Origin: Fen-1298 sp050015675
GTDB lineage: Bacteria > Bacteroidota > Ignavibacteria > UBA10030
Assembly: GCA_050015675.1 (NCBI GenBank)
Contig: JBEKAY010000002.1
Coordinates: 62,001-126,000, forward strand
Direction: 5' to 3'
Length of the DNA: 64,000 nucleotides
The position numbers and the translations under genes are program-made. Each line of letters opens with the position of its first letter. The stretch's first letter is position 1. Positions 34,502-44,236 of the stretch are shown here, piece after piece. A model generated the notes under the pieces. The model did not search any database and was not told the DNA's origin. It was given only the letters and a program-made list of their open reading frames with translations.

Positions 34502-35617
34502 ATGAAATTTACAGTTGAAAGCAGTGAACTCCAAAAAGCACTGATGAAAATCAGTGGTGTTATTCCATCTAAATCAACCCTCCCAATATTAGAGAATATT
34601 CTTTTCTCTCTCTCAACAAACTCCCTTAAACTTATTGCTACTGATTTAGAAATTTCAATGTCAGCAATATTAGATGTCAAGGGAAGCGAAGATGGATCTA
34701 TTACTGTACCAGCTAAAAGAGTTATGGATACCTTAAGGGCTTTACCGGAAACACAACTGAACTTTCATGCAGATACTATAACAAACAAAATTCGTATGAT
34801 TACTGACAATGGAGAATATAATCTTGTTGGTGAAATGAGCCAAGATTATCCAGTTGTTCCAGAGTTTAAAGGTGAAAGCGAAATTGTCTTTGAAGGGTCT
34901 TTAATAGGGTCAATGATTTCAAAAACTATTTTCTCTGTTAGTACAGATGAATTGCGCCCATCAATGACTGGATTGCTTCTCCAATTCAAGAACAATGAAA
35001 TGTGTGCTGTAGCGACAGACGGCCATCGTTTAGTGCGTGTTATATATTCGAACATCAAACAAGCAAAACCGCATAAAGATATTATTGTTCCGGCAAAAGC
35101 GCTTCTATTGGTATCAAAAGCTATTGAAAGCAGTTCTAATACTCTATCCGTTAATACTACGCACATTAAGTTTTCATTTAAAAACTTTACACTTACTTCA
35201 CGATTAATCGAAGAAAGTTATCCTAATTATGAGAGTGTCATACCGCTTGATAACGATAAAAAATTGTCTGTTGATAAAAATATATTGTTAGCGTCGGTAA
35301 GAAGAGTCTCTCTTTACTCAAGCAACACAACACATCAAGTTCGGTTTTCTATAAAAAAAAACGAACTGAAAATTATTGCAGAAGACATCGATTTTGGAGG
35401 TGAAGCACGGGAACGGATCGCATGTACGTATAGCTCAGATGATTTAGAAATTGGTTTTAATGCAACCTATCTTGTCGATATTCTTTCACACATTGATTCT
35501 GATGAAGTCGTATTTAGTTTCAGCAGCTCTGTAAAGGCGGCAATCATCACGCCTGCATCCGTAAAGGAAAACGAAGATGTCTTGATGTTGGTTATGCCAA
35601 TGCGTCTCAATGTCTAA
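34502..35617 (+). CDS. dnaN: DNA polymerase III beta sliding clamp
   Basis: 371 residues, normal length. Three-domain clamp: MKFTVESSELQKALMKISGVIPSK at the start, LIATDLEISMSAIL, then MTGLLLQFKNNEMCAVATDGHRLVRV in domain II, and C-terminal VMPMRLNV (the family ends VMPMRL/I). It encircles DNA and tethers polymerase III; DnaX in this window loads it. It is preceded by a GAGG site about 7-10 bases upstream. A large hairpin follows before recF. Confidence 0.97.
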   Translation: MKFTVESSELQKALMKISGVIPSKSTLPILENILFSLSTNSLKLIATDLEISMSAILDVKGSEDGSITVPAKRVMDTLRALPETQLNFHADTITNKIRMITDNGEYNLVGEMSQDYPVVPEFKGESEIVFEGSLIGSMISKTIFSVSTDELRPSMTGLLLQFKNNEMCAVATDGHRLVRVIYSNIKQAKPHKDIIVPAKALLLVSKAIESSSNTLSVNTTHIKFSFKNFTLTSRLIEESYPNYESVIPLDNDKKLSVDKNILLASVRRVSLYSSNTTHQVRFSIKKNELKIIAEDIDFGGEARERIACTYSSDDLEIGFNATYLVDILSHIDSDEVVFSFSSSVKAAIITPASVKENEDVLMLVMPMRLNV

Positions 35618-35648
35618 TCAGACATCAAATGATGTTGGTGTTATCGTT

Positions 35649-35682
35649 GATAGCCCCATTCTGAAGAGGAAATGGGGCTATC
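35649..35682 (+). other. Strong 12-bp hairpin between dnaN and recF
   Basis: GATAGCCCCATT (35649-35660), a 10-nt loop, and AATGGGGCTATC (35671-35682) pair perfectly. No T-run follows on either strand, so it is not a canonical terminator. It may protect or be cut in the dnaN-recF mRNA, or be a repeat remnant. Confidence 0.6.
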
Positions 35683-35707
35683 GTGTTGTAAGTAAGGTAA
35701 TCTTGGA

Positions 35708-36856
35708 TTGAAACTGCAGCGTTTAGTACTTGAAACATTTCGTAACCATGAGCAAACCATTATTGATTGTTCCATGGGGGTGAATCTTTTTTTAGGAGAC
35801 AATGGCGAGGGAAAGACAAATATACTCGAAGGCATCTCATATCTTTGCCTCTCAAAAAGTTTTTATGCTGTGAACGATACGGTAGTAATGAATGTTAATA
35901 AGAACAGGTTTTCTACAACAGGAAATTTTCTTTCTGATGGTAATATATTTTACGAAGTACAAGTCACGTTCGATAGACTACAAAATCAAAAAAAAATTAC
36001 TGTGAATAAAGCAAAAATTGAAAAAGCGTCATTGCTCATCGGTCGATTTCCTGTAGTAATTCTTTCACCAGAACAAAGTTCTATCACAATGGGTTCTCCG
36101 TCAAACAGAAGGAGTTTTGTAGATTTTGTTATTTCTCAATCGAGCAGAACATATTTAGAATGTCTTATTGATTACCGGCGAATAGTAAAACAGCGAAACA
36201 AAATCTTGTCGGACATGCTGCTTTCGCGCAAAGAAAATAATGCCGCCGTTGAGCCGTGGAACGAAAGCCTTATTCGTGTTGGCGCTATTCTTATAAGAAA
36301 GCGCATAGAATTTATCGAAGATTTTCAAAGCATTGTGATCAACTCGTATGCAACTCTTGCTGGAACAGCCGAACAGCCGGAAATTACTTATTTGCCGTCG
36401 TTTGAATGTGCCGCCAGTGATAGAGAAACAATCGAAACAATTTTTCGTCAAGCGCTTCAAGACCACTATCAAGAGGAATGTCGCATCGGGTATTCGCTTG
36501 TTGGACCTCATAGGGACGAATTTATTATTCAAATTAACAAACTTGATGCACGGAATTATGCATCACAGGGACAACATAAGACACTTTTAGTTGCGCTTAA
36601 ACTGGCAGAGTTCTTTTACTTGAAGGAAAGATGCAGTGAGACACCTATTTTACTATTTGATGATATTCTTAGTGAAATAGATGAACGTCGATCTCAGCGG
36701 CTGCTAGAAACAATCGCTGAACTTGGGCAGGTCTTTGTTACATCAACCGATGAACGAGCACTCAACTGGATGCCGGTTGTTTCTTCTAATCCGCGAAAGT
36801 TCTTTATAAAGCAAGGTAAGGTTGATCGTGTCGAAGACGCTGTATTCATCCGTTAA
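35708..36856 (+). CDS. recF: DNA replication and repair ATPase RecF
   Basis: 382 residues from a TTG at 35708. SMC-like ABC ATPase: N-terminal LVLETFRNHEQT, Walker A LFLGDNGEGKTNILEGISYLC near residue 28-48, signature-like stretch ASQGQHKTLLVALKLAEF near 270, and Walker B PILLFDDILSEIDERR near 300. RecF with RecO and RecR loads RecA at gaps and protects stalled forks. Classical neighbour of dnaN and gyrB. Its 3' end overlaps the dciA-like gene by 35 bp. Confidence 0.95.
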   Translation: MKLQRLVLETFRNHEQTIIDCSMGVNLFLGDNGEGKTNILEGISYLCLSKSFYAVNDTVVMNVNKNRFSTTGNFLSDGNIFYEVQVTFDRLQNQKKITVNKAKIEKASLLIGRFPVVILSPEQSSITMGSPSNRRSFVDFVISQSSRTYLECLIDYRRIVKQRNKILSDMLLSRKENNAAVEPWNESLIRVGAILIRKRIEFIEDFQSIVINSYATLAGTAEQPEITYLPSFECAASDRETIETIFRQALQDHYQEECRIGYSLVGPHRDEFIIQINKLDARNYASQGQHKTLLVALKLAEFFYLKERCSETPILLFDDILSEIDERRSQRLLETIAELGQVFVTSTDERALNWMPVVSSNPRKFFIKQGKVDRVEDAVFIR

Positions 36857-37127
36857 GACCGTCGGGTCTGCAATAGACGAACTCGTGAAAGGCTTGGGAA
36901 TACAAAAAAAGCTTCAAGAGTACGATGCAGTTGTTTACTGGGAAAACGTTGTGGGGGAGCGAATTGCACAAAATACAACAGCAATACGTATTCAACAAGG
37001 CGTTTTATTTGTACACGTTAAAACAAGCACTTGGAGAAACGAACTAACACTAAGAAAAAAAGAAATTATCGATAGACTTAACATTATCATAGGACTCGAC
37101 GTAGTGAAAGATATCAAGTTTCAATAA
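36822..37127 (+). CDS. DciA-like (DUF721) protein
   Basis: 101 residues; start could be TTG 36822 or GTG 36828. DUF721/DciA pattern: IDELVKGLGIQKKLQEYDAVVYWENVVGERIAQNT, then GVLFVHVKTSTWRNELTLRKKEIIDRLN. DciA is the ancestral loader of the replicative helicase DnaB in bacteria lacking DnaC/DnaI, and it often sits between recF and gyrB, as here. The overlap with recF suggests co-translation. The role here is by family and position. Confidence 0.85.
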   Translation: MIVSKTLYSSVKTVGSAIDELVKGLGIQKKLQEYDAVVYWENVVGERIAQNTTAIRIQQGVLFVHVKTSTWRNELTLRKKEIIDRLNIIIGLDVVKDIKFQ

Positions 37128-37153
37128 ACGAACAAAATCAAAACGGAAGTAAC

Positions 37154-39205
37154 GTGAAAGAAGAAAAAAATAAAAAAGCAGAAACAAAAAGCAATGTTTC
37201 AAGCGACTACAATGCCAACGATATCACCGTTCTAAAAGGATTAGAAGCAGTACGTCGCCGTCCAGCAATGTACATTGGCGATGTGAGCGCTCGAGGATTA
37301 CATCATTTAGTGATCGAAGTTGTTGATAACTCTATCGATGAAGCGCTCGCAGGATATTGCAAAAACATTATTACAACAATTAACGCTAATGGGTCTGTTA
37401 CCGTTGAAGATGATGGTCGCGGAATTCCAACAGATATACATCCTGAAGAAAAGCGTTCAGCGCTTGAAGTCGTTATGACTATGCTTCATGCAGGCGGTAA
37501 ATTTGATAAACATACTTATAAAGTTTCCGGTGGATTACACGGTGTTGGTGTTTCCGTGGTGAATGCGCTGAGCGAATGGTTAGAGGTAGAAGTAAGCCGC
37601 GACGGAAAAGTGTTTTATCAAAAATATAAAAAAGGTGATCCAGTTGCCCCGGTAAGGGTAATTGGAAAAACAGATAAAAATAAAACCGGCACAAAAGTTA
37701 CCTTCATACCTGATGGAACAATTTTTAAAAATCGTGTTTACAAATTTGAGCCGCTTGCTGAACGATTACGCGAGTTGGCATTTTTAAATCCCGACGTAAC
37801 ACTGATTATTAAAGATGAACGAACAAAACCAAAAGAAGAAGAAACATTTCATTTCAAAGGTGGCTTAATTGAGTTTGTTAAATACATCGATTCAACGCGC
37901 CCATCCATAATGAAAAAAGTAATGTACACGAAAGGCAACGCAAACGACGAGAACGGCCGAGTGGTTGAAGTAGAGATTGCATTCCAATATAACGATCAAT
38001 ACACCGAAAATTTATTCAGTTACGTCAATAACATCAATACGCATGAAGGGGGAACGCATCTTGTCGGATTTCGGACTGCCTTAACTCGCACGCTAAATAA
38101 TTATGCGTCAAAGAACGGTATTGTAAAAGAAGGTGGCGTACAATTGACAGGTGATGATTTCCGAGAAGGATTGACAGCGATCATCAGCGCAAAGGTGCCG
38201 GAACCGCAGTTTGAAGGCCAAACAAAGACAAAACTTGGCAACAGCGAATTAAAAAGTATTGTCGAATCAATTTTTGGGCCTGCACTTTCAGATTGGCTAG
38301 AAGAAAATTCTCCGGATGGTAAGCGCATTATAGATAAATGCCTGCGTGCAGCAGAAGCGCGTGAAGCTGCGAGAAAAGCGCGTGATTTGACAAGGCGCAA
38401 GAACGCCTTTGATGGCGGAGGGTTACCCGGAAAACTTGCTGATTGTTCTATCAACGATCCTGAACATTGTGAACTCTATGTTGTTGAAGGAGATTCTGCC
38501 GGAGGCAGCGCTAAGCAAGGGCGCGACCGACGCTTCCAAGCAATTCTTCCATTAAAAGGAAAAATTCTGAATGTAGAAAAAGCACGCATACATAAAATTT
38601 TAGAGAACGACGAAATACGCGCTATCTTTACCGCCATTGGTGCTGGCATGGGCGAGACGTTTGATGCAAGTAAAATTCGCTACGGTAAAATTATTATCAT
38701 GTGCGACGCCGACGTGGACGGTTCACATATTCGGACGCTTCTGCTAACACTTTTCTTCCGCTACATGAAAGAAATTATTGAACTAGGACACCTGTACATT
38801 GCACAGCCGCCGTTATACAAAGTTAAAAAAGGAAAGCAAGAATTTTATGCTTTTGATGAAGAAGAACGCGACGAAATCGTAAAACGCTTTAAAAGCGAAA
38901 GGAAGAGTAAAGTGGAGAAAGTTGAAGAAGAAGAGAAGGAAGAACAGCTTGCCGTGAACGAAGAAGGTGTGATAATAAAAGAAGGCGGTATGGCAATTTC
39001 AAGATTTAAGGGTCTTGGTGAAATGAATCCTGAACAACTATGGTCCACAACTATGAACCCGGAAACACGTACTGTCTTGCAAGTCTCGATTGAAAATGCG
39101 GCAGATGCAGATCGTACATTTTCTATTCTCATGGGCGATGATGTAGAGCCGCGGCGTGAGTTTATCGAGAAGAACGCAAAGTACGTAAGAAACTTAGATG
39201 TGTGA
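37154..39205 (+). CDS. gyrB: DNA gyrase subunit B
   Basis: 683 residues from GTG 37154. GHKL ATPase (RRRPAMYIGDVSARGLHHLVIEVVDNSIDE, DDGRGIPT, GGLHGVGVSVVNALS), transducer domain, then the TOPRIM block with EGDSAGGSAKQGRDRRFQAI and DADVDGSHIRTLLLTLFFR, and the C-terminal ISRFKGLGEMNPEQLW, ending LDV. An acidic insert (EKVEEEEKEEQLAVNEEG) follows the TOPRIM block at about 590-610. Upstream of gyrA by 39 bp. Confidence 0.97.
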   Translation: MKEEKNKKAETKSNVSSDYNANDITVLKGLEAVRRRPAMYIGDVSARGLHHLVIEVVDNSIDEALAGYCKNIITTINANGSVTVEDDGRGIPTDIHPEEKRSALEVVMTMLHAGGKFDKHTYKVSGGLHGVGVSVVNALSEWLEVEVSRDGKVFYQKYKKGDPVAPVRVIGKTDKNKTGTKVTFIPDGTIFKNRVYKFEPLAERLRELAFLNPDVTLIIKDERTKPKEEETFHFKGGLIEFVKYIDSTRPSIMKKVMYTKGNANDENGRVVEVEIAFQYNDQYTENLFSYVNNINTHEGGTHLVGFRTALTRTLNNYASKNGIVKEGGVQLTGDDFREGLTAIISAKVPEPQFEGQTKTKLGNSELKSIVESIFGPALSDWLEENSPDGKRIIDKCLRAAEAREAARKARDLTRRKNAFDGGGLPGKLADCSINDPEHCELYVVEGDSAGGSAKQGRDRRFQAILPLKGKILNVEKARIHKILENDEIRAIFTAIGAGMGETFDASKIRYGKIIIMCDADVDGSHIRTLLLTLFFRYMKEIIELGHLYIAQPPLYKVKKGKQEFYAFDEEERDEIVKRFKSERKSKVEKVEEEEKEEQLAVNEEGVIIKEGGMAISRFKGLGEMNPEQLWSTTMNPETRTVLQVSIENAADADRTFSILMGDDVEPRREFIEKNAKYVRNLDV

Positions 39206-39244
39206 TGCTAAAAAGGTACAATTGAAAAAAAGAAATAAAACGAC

Positions 39245-41872
39245 ATGGCAACAATTAGTGAAAAAATAATTCCAGTTGATATTGAAGATGAAATGAGAGG
39301 ATCGTACATCGATTATTCGATGTCGGTTATTGTATCACGCGCTCTACCGGATGTGCGTGATGGTCTCAAACCGGTGCACAGGCGTGTGCTGTTCGGTATG
39401 CAAGGGCTCGGATTGGCAAGCAATCGTGCATATAAAAAAAGCGCACGTATCGTTGGAGAGGTTCTTGGTAAATACCATCCGCATGGCGATTCTGCGGTAT
39501 ATGAAACGATGGTACGCATGGCGCAAGATTTTTCTATGCGCTACATGCTTGTTGATGGGCAGGGAAACTTCGGCTCGGTTGATGGCGACTCGCCTGCGGC
39601 AATGCGCTATACAGAAGCACGCCTTACTAAAATCGCAGAAGAGATGCTTAAGGATCTCGAAAAGAATACTGTAAACTTTGCGCCAAACTTTGATGACACG
39701 CTCGAAGAACCAACGGTGATGCCATCGCTTATTCCCAATCTCTTGTGTAATGGCACCAGCGGCATTGCAGTTGGCATGGCAACCAATATTCCGCCGCACA
39801 ATTTGCGTGAAGTGATTGACGGCTGTATCGCCTATATTAAGGATTCGAATATCAGCAATGAAAAGCTAATGAAACATATTCTTGCACCAGATTTTCCAAC
39901 GGGCGGAATTATTTATGGCTATGGAGGCGTGAAAGACGCATACTCTACAGGACGAGGGAAAGTTGTTGTACGCGCTCGAGCCAACATTGAAACAGGTAAA
40001 GCTGAACGTCAGCGAATTATTATCACAGAGCTTCCGTATCAAGTGAACAAAGCGTCACTCATTGTAAAAATTGCAGAACTCGTAACAGAAAAGAAATTGG
40101 AAGACATCTCAGATGTTAGAGATGAATCTGATCGTGATGGATTGCGTGTTGTTGTTGATCTGAAACGTGAGGCAAATGCCGAAGTTGTATTAAACAATCT
40201 TTACAAACACACACCGATGCAGACAACATTCGGTGTTATTATGCTAGCGCTGGTAGATGGCCGTCCGAAAGTGCTTCAACTGCATGAATTTATTCAGCAC
40301 TTCATCGAACATCGCAATGAAATCATAGTGCGACGCACAAAGTTCGATTTGGATGAAGCGGAAAAACGGGCGCATATTCTTGAAGGTTATATCATCGCGC
40401 TCGACAATATAGACGCAGTGATTGCGCTCATCAAGAAGTCAAAAGATGTTGAAAGCGCCAAGCTGGGTTTGATGAAGAAATTCAGACTGTCTGAGATTCA
40501 AGCAAAAGCGATTCTCGACATGCGCCTGCAGCGGTTAACCGGTCTTGAACGCAAAAAAGTGGAAGATGAATACCGCGAGACAATTAAACTCATCGAAAGA
40601 CTGAAATCAATTTTGAAGAGTAAACAGCTCCAGATGAAAATTATAGAAGAAGAACTGGTTGCAATGAAAGAGAAATACGGCGATGACCGTAGGACCGAGA
40701 TTGTTTATAAGGCTGAAGAGTTCAGAATTGAAGACATGATAGCCGAAGAAGAAGTTGTTGTGACGATTAGCCACAGCGGCTTCATCAAGCGATTCCCCGT
40801 GTCAGGTTATCGGCGGCAATCACGCGGAGGTAAAGGTGTTACCGGAGCCGCAACGCGTGAAGACGATTTTGTTGCCCATATGTTTATCGCCAGTACCCAT
40901 AATTATGTGCTTATCTTCACAGATAAGGGACGATGTTATTGGCTGAAGGTATTCGAAATTCCTGAAGGCGGAAGAACCGCAAAGGGAAAATCGATTAACA
41001 ATGTTATCGATAAAGATCCGAATGAAAAGATTGCCTCATTTATTGCAGTCAAAGAGTTTGACGATACACATTTTGTTTTTATGTTCACGGAGCTAGGATT
41101 AGTGAAAAAAGTTGTTCTATCGGAATTTAGCAATCCACGTCGTAACGGTATTGTGGCTGCGAATTTGAAAAAGGGCGATCAATTAACAGATGTAAAACTA
41201 ACTGATGCAACGCAGGATATTGTCATCGGAACACATAACGGTTTCGCCATTCGTTTCCACGAAGATGAAATTCGTCCAATGGGCCGTTCGGCAGCGGGCG
41301 TGCGCGGGATTCGACTTGGTAAAGGAGATAAAGTCGTCGGGGCAGTAAACTTACGGCACAAGGGCACAACTATTCTTGTTGCAACACAAAAAGGTTTTGG
41401 CAAACGCAGCGAGGAAGACGAGTACCGCATCAGCCACCGCGGAGGCAAAGGCATCTTTACCGTAAAAGCATCTGAAAAGACAGGGAAGATGGTAGCGATT
41501 AAGGAAGTTGTCGATACGGATGATATTGTAATCGTTACAAGCGATGGCATGGTTATTCGCCAACATGCTGCAGATATTCGCGTAGCAGGGCGCAACACAC
41601 AAGGCGTGCATCTTATCCGATTGAAGGAAGGTGATTCAATTGCAGCTGTAGCCGCTGTTGTTGCAGAGGAAGAAGAAGAAAAACAACTTGCCGAGAAAGA
41701 TAAAAATGGTGTGAATAACAAAGCATCAGAATCGAGTGGACCATTAAACGACGATAAAAATAAGTTAAAGCAAGAAAATATCTTAACACCAGAATCAGAA
41801 AAAGATGGAAAGAATAAATCGATTCCATCAAAAAAAACAACGAAGAAACTATCCAGAAAAAAGAAAAAATAG
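39245..41872 (+). CDS. gyrA: DNA gyrase subunit A
   Basis: 875 residues. Catalytic core IDYSMSVIVSRALPDVRDGLKPVHRR with the quinolone-determining stretch HPHGDSAVYETMVRMAQDFS (Ser and Glu-type positions visible) and tyrosine in AMRYTEARLT. The coiled-coil tower and a six-bladed beta-pinwheel follow, with the gyrase-specific GyrA-box region QSRGGKGV near residue 530. The C-terminal ~60 residues form an unusual Lys/Asn/Glu-rich tail ending KKTTKKLSRKKKK. The presence of the GyrA-box supports gyrase rather than topo IV. Confidence 0.97.
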   Translation: MATISEKIIPVDIEDEMRGSYIDYSMSVIVSRALPDVRDGLKPVHRRVLFGMQGLGLASNRAYKKSARIVGEVLGKYHPHGDSAVYETMVRMAQDFSMRYMLVDGQGNFGSVDGDSPAAMRYTEARLTKIAEEMLKDLEKNTVNFAPNFDDTLEEPTVMPSLIPNLLCNGTSGIAVGMATNIPPHNLREVIDGCIAYIKDSNISNEKLMKHILAPDFPTGGIIYGYGGVKDAYSTGRGKVVVRARANIETGKAERQRIIITELPYQVNKASLIVKIAELVTEKKLEDISDVRDESDRDGLRVVVDLKREANAEVVLNNLYKHTPMQTTFGVIMLALVDGRPKVLQLHEFIQHFIEHRNEIIVRRTKFDLDEAEKRAHILEGYIIALDNIDAVIALIKKSKDVESAKLGLMKKFRLSEIQAKAILDMRLQRLTGLERKKVEDEYRETIKLIERLKSILKSKQLQMKIIEEELVAMKEKYGDDRRTEIVYKAEEFRIEDMIAEEEVVVTISHSGFIKRFPVSGYRRQSRGGKGVTGAATREDDFVAHMFIASTHNYVLIFTDKGRCYWLKVFEIPEGGRTAKGKSINNVIDKDPNEKIASFIAVKEFDDTHFVFMFTELGLVKKVVLSEFSNPRRNGIVAANLKKGDQLTDVKLTDATQDIVIGTHNGFAIRFHEDEIRPMGRSAAGVRGIRLGKGDKVVGAVNLRHKGTTILVATQKGFGKRSEEDEYRISHRGGKGIFTVKASEKTGKMVAIKEVVDTDDIVIVTSDGMVIRQHAADIRVAGRNTQGVHLIRLKEGDSIAAVAAVVAEEEEEKQLAEKDKNGVNNKASESSGPLNDDKNKLKQENILTPESEKDGKNKSIPSKKTTKKLSRKKKK

Positions 41873-42034
41873 AAAATCAGTTAATTTTATAATATAATTT
41901 GTTAACACCAAACACCGACAATAATTTTACTGTATTGTCATAAATTCTTCCTACCGATTGCGTTTTTACGGTCTAGAAATACTAAATAAGATATAATAAA
42001 TCATTGATAGAATATATTTTTCAATTGAGGGAAA

Positions 42035-42478
42035 ATGAGTTTCAGAAAAAAAGTTCAATATTGGTTTCCAGTTTTTCTATGGATAGGTTTTATTTTCTGG
42101 ATGTCAACAGGAATGTTTTCAGCACAAAATACTTATCTATTCTTCGAACCAATATTGCATTTTTTCGTGCCGTCAATTTCCCCGAAAGAAATAGCTGTTC
42201 TTCATATGATCTTGCGGAAATTGGCGCACGTGACCGAATATTTTATATCGGGCATTTTACTATTTCGCGCTTTTAAAAACGGCTCTAACGAGAGACAAGA
42301 ATGGCGGTGGGCGTTTTATTCTTTGATCGTGGTTGCGATTATAGCTGCAACCGATGAGTTGCACCAATCATTTGTTTCTACAAGAACATCCTCTTTAGTC
42401 GATGTTGGTATTGATACAATGGGAGGATTTCTTGCTCAGTGTGTGAGTGTGTTGAAGTACCAACGTCCGCGGCAATAA
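42035..42478 (+). CDS. VanZ-like family membrane protein
   Basis: 147 residues with four TM segments. VanZ signature: WIGFIFWMSTGMFSAQ near the start, RKLAHVTEYFISGILLFRAF in the middle, and ATDELHQSFVSTRTSSLVDVGIDTMGG near the end (the DELHQ.FVpgR.....D...D..G block). VanZ itself gives low-level teicoplanin resistance; most homologues have no known role. The start at 42035 is an ATG after GAGGG. It stands alone after gyrA. Confidence 0.88.
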   Translation: MSFRKKVQYWFPVFLWIGFIFWMSTGMFSAQNTYLFFEPILHFFVPSISPKEIAVLHMILRKLAHVTEYFISGILLFRAFKNGSNERQEWRWAFYSLIVVAIIAATDELHQSFVSTRTSSLVDVGIDTMGGFLAQCVSVLKYQRPRQ

Positions 42479-42706
42479 AACGCGGTTTACTTATCAAGAA
42501 AAATATATTCTAAAAAATAAGCCGTAAAAATCGCATGATACAGATTTTGACTCTACTTAAATAGCCCCCTCAACCTGAACAATGCGAAACTTGTTTTTTG
42601 GAGGTTACGCTGAATTTAACGCGCTAACAATAGGGACAACTATGTCGGCGATGGCGACTTAATCGCATATGTACATAAAATGAAAAAGGTATTACTAAAA
42701 TAATAC

Positions 42707-42735
42707 TTGACTTACATTTGTAATTTATGTAAGTT
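42707..42735 (+). promoter_or_regulatory. Promoter/operator of the VapBC-like pair
   Basis: A perfect inverted repeat ACTTACAT (42710-42717), spacer TTGTAATTT, ATGTAAGT (42727-42734) overlaps a -35-like TTGACT (42707-42712); TAAGTT (42730-42735) stands 17 bases further. AbrB-type antitoxins usually bind such palindromes to autoregulate. The repeat is seen; its use as operator is inference. Confidence 0.6.
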
Positions 42736-42756
42736 AAAATAAAAAGGAGACACACA

Positions 42757-42987
42757 ATGGAAACATCGGTAGTAACAGTAAAAGGACAAATCGTCGTTCC
42801 CGTAAAAATCCGGCGGAAGTTTGGAATTAAAAAAGGAACAAAAATCGCATTTGTTGAACAAAACGGCAAACTCATTATTCAACCGCTTGATAAAAATTAC
42901 TTCGAGAGTTTATCGGGAATACTTGGCACTGATGGCGATATGCTCAAAGGATTGATGGAAGACAAGAAAAAGGAGCGCGAGTTATGA
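42757..42987 (+). CDS. AbrB/MazE-type antitoxin (VapB-like)
   Basis: 76 residues. Swapped-hairpin SpoVT-AbrB DNA-binding domain at the N-terminus: VVTVKGQIVVPVKIRRKFGIKKGTKIAFVEQNGKLIIQPL, then a charged C-terminal tail with GMLKGL-like helix that would wrap the toxin. A strong AAGGAG lies upstream. The stop overlaps the next ATG by four bases (ATGA), the standard antitoxin-toxin coupling. It probably represses its own promoter through the palindrome at 42710-42734. Confidence 0.9.
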   Translation: METSVVTVKGQIVVPVKIRRKFGIKKGTKIAFVEQNGKLIIQPLDKNYFESLSGILGTDGDMLKGLMEDKKKEREL

Positions 42988-43385
42988 AGGCGACTGTCCT
43001 TGATAGTTATGCAGTGATCTCTTATCTCCAGCAACAAGAAGGATACGAAGAAGTTGCTGCTGTCTTTGAAGAATGTGTAACCAAAGACCGGGAAGCATTT
43101 ATGTGTATTGTAAACTGGGGAGAGGTGATTTATCAAGCGCTTCGCAGAGGCGGAGAAACCCGCGCGAAGTTAGCGGAAGATTCCATAAGGGCTTTACCGA
43201 TTCAACTTGTAGAGGTCAACAAGGAACTCACACTTCAAGCTGCTCATCTCAAAGCGTTCAACAAAATGTCATTTGCAGATTGCTATGCAGCAGCGCTTGC
43301 AATGAAAAGGAAGTGCGAATTGTTGACAGGTGATAAGGAATTTAAGCAGGTGGAAGAGAAAATTAAAGTGCGGTGGATAAAGTAA
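42984..43385 (+). CDS. PIN-domain toxin (VapC-like)
   Basis: 133 residues. PIN ribonuclease fold with the acidic set in place: Asp7 (ATVLDSYAVISYL), Glu47 (VNWGEVIYQ), Asp99 (MSFADCYAAALA) and Asp117 (LLTGDKEF). VapC toxins cut tRNA or rRNA when freed from the antitoxin. All four acidic residues are intact, so it looks active. It overlaps the AbrB-type gene by 4 bp. The pair stands next to a restriction-modification system, forming a small defence/stability island near the origin. Confidence 0.92.
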   Translation: MKATVLDSYAVISYLQQQEGYEEVAAVFEECVTKDREAFMCIVNWGEVIYQALRRGGETRAKLAEDSIRALPIQLVEVNKELTLQAAHLKAFNKMSFADCYAAALAMKRKCELLTGDKEFKQVEEKIKVRWIK

Positions 43386-43537
43386 ATAAGCAACAAGGTA
43401 AAAGAGATGGTACGGCTCACATTCTCGTGCTTGAAGTCAAGGAATGTTTTGGCTACCATGTAAGTATATCCGTTTGTGAAATATTACTACATTAGTATCA
43501 TGTCGAAGACCACAAAAAGAAAGAACCCAAAAATTCG

Positions 43538-44236
43538 ATGGCAAAGCATAGACAACTAACAATCGGAAGATTTCGAACAAGATTTGTCCAAGTAAAAGAA
43601 AAGGGCTGGGTAAAATCGAAAAGAAAAGGACCAACCGGTATAGGACACACATTAGAACAGCTTCTTGGTGTCACGGAAAATAATATTGCTTTACCGGATT
43701 TAGGAACCGTGGAACTTAAGGCTCATCGTATCGGATCGTCTTCTATGATTACATTATTTACATTTAATAGAAAAGCTTGGAAAATAAATCCCCATGTTGC
43801 TATAAAAAAATATGGAACTCATGATAACAACGGAAGATTAGGAATGTATTTCACTATGGCGAGAACACCAAACAGCATGGGTTTGTTTCTTAATGTTGAT
43901 GAGACAACTATTTCGGTAAGGCATGTCTCAGGAGAAGTAGTTGCGGAATGGCAATTAGAAACCTTGGCAAAAAGATTTATGCAAAAAACTCCCGGTCTCG
44001 TACTTGTCAGTGCTTTCAGTGAAATGCGTGGAGACACGGAATGGTTTAAATATGACCGCGCACAGTTGCTCACGGAAACATCATCGGATATTATTCATAA
44101 TCAGCTTGTATCTGGGAATATTTTGGTCGACTTGAGACTCCACGATAAAGGCACTTCGGCAAGAAATCATGGAACAGGATTCAGAGCAAAAGAAGATAAG
44201 CTTACCTTACTATTCAAGAATATTGCGGAACTCTAA
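43538..44236 (+). CDS. MvaI/BcnI-family type II restriction endonuclease
   Basis: 232 residues, close to MvaI (about 246). Family stretches: GWVKSKRKGPTGIGHTLEQLLG near residues 23-44, the PD-(D/E)xK core LPDLGTVELKAHR (Asp54, Glu59, Lys61), ITLFTFNRKAW, and the C-terminal VDLRLHDKGTSARNHGTGFR. MvaI cuts CCWGG and BcnI cuts CCSGG as monomers; a related 5-bp site is expected, but it cannot be set here. It ends immediately before the methyltransferase start (stop at 44234-44236, GTG at 44237). Confidence 0.9.
   Translation: MAKHRQLTIGRFRTRFVQVKEKGWVKSKRKGPTGIGHTLEQLLGVTENNIALPDLGTVELKAHRIGSSSMITLFTFNRKAWKINPHVAIKKYGTHDNNGRLGMYFTMARTPNSMGLFLNVDETTISVRHVSGEVVAEWQLETLAKRFMQKTPGLVLVSAFSEMRGDTEWFKYDRAQLLTETSSDIIHNQLVSGNILVDLRLHDKGTSARNHGTGFRAKEDKLTLLFKNIAEL

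Noticed and set aside
42004..42276. 90-codon plus-strand frame over the VanZ-like gene
   Set aside because: It is a shifted frame of the VanZ-like gene, whose TM pattern and DELHQ block are clear in the other frame.
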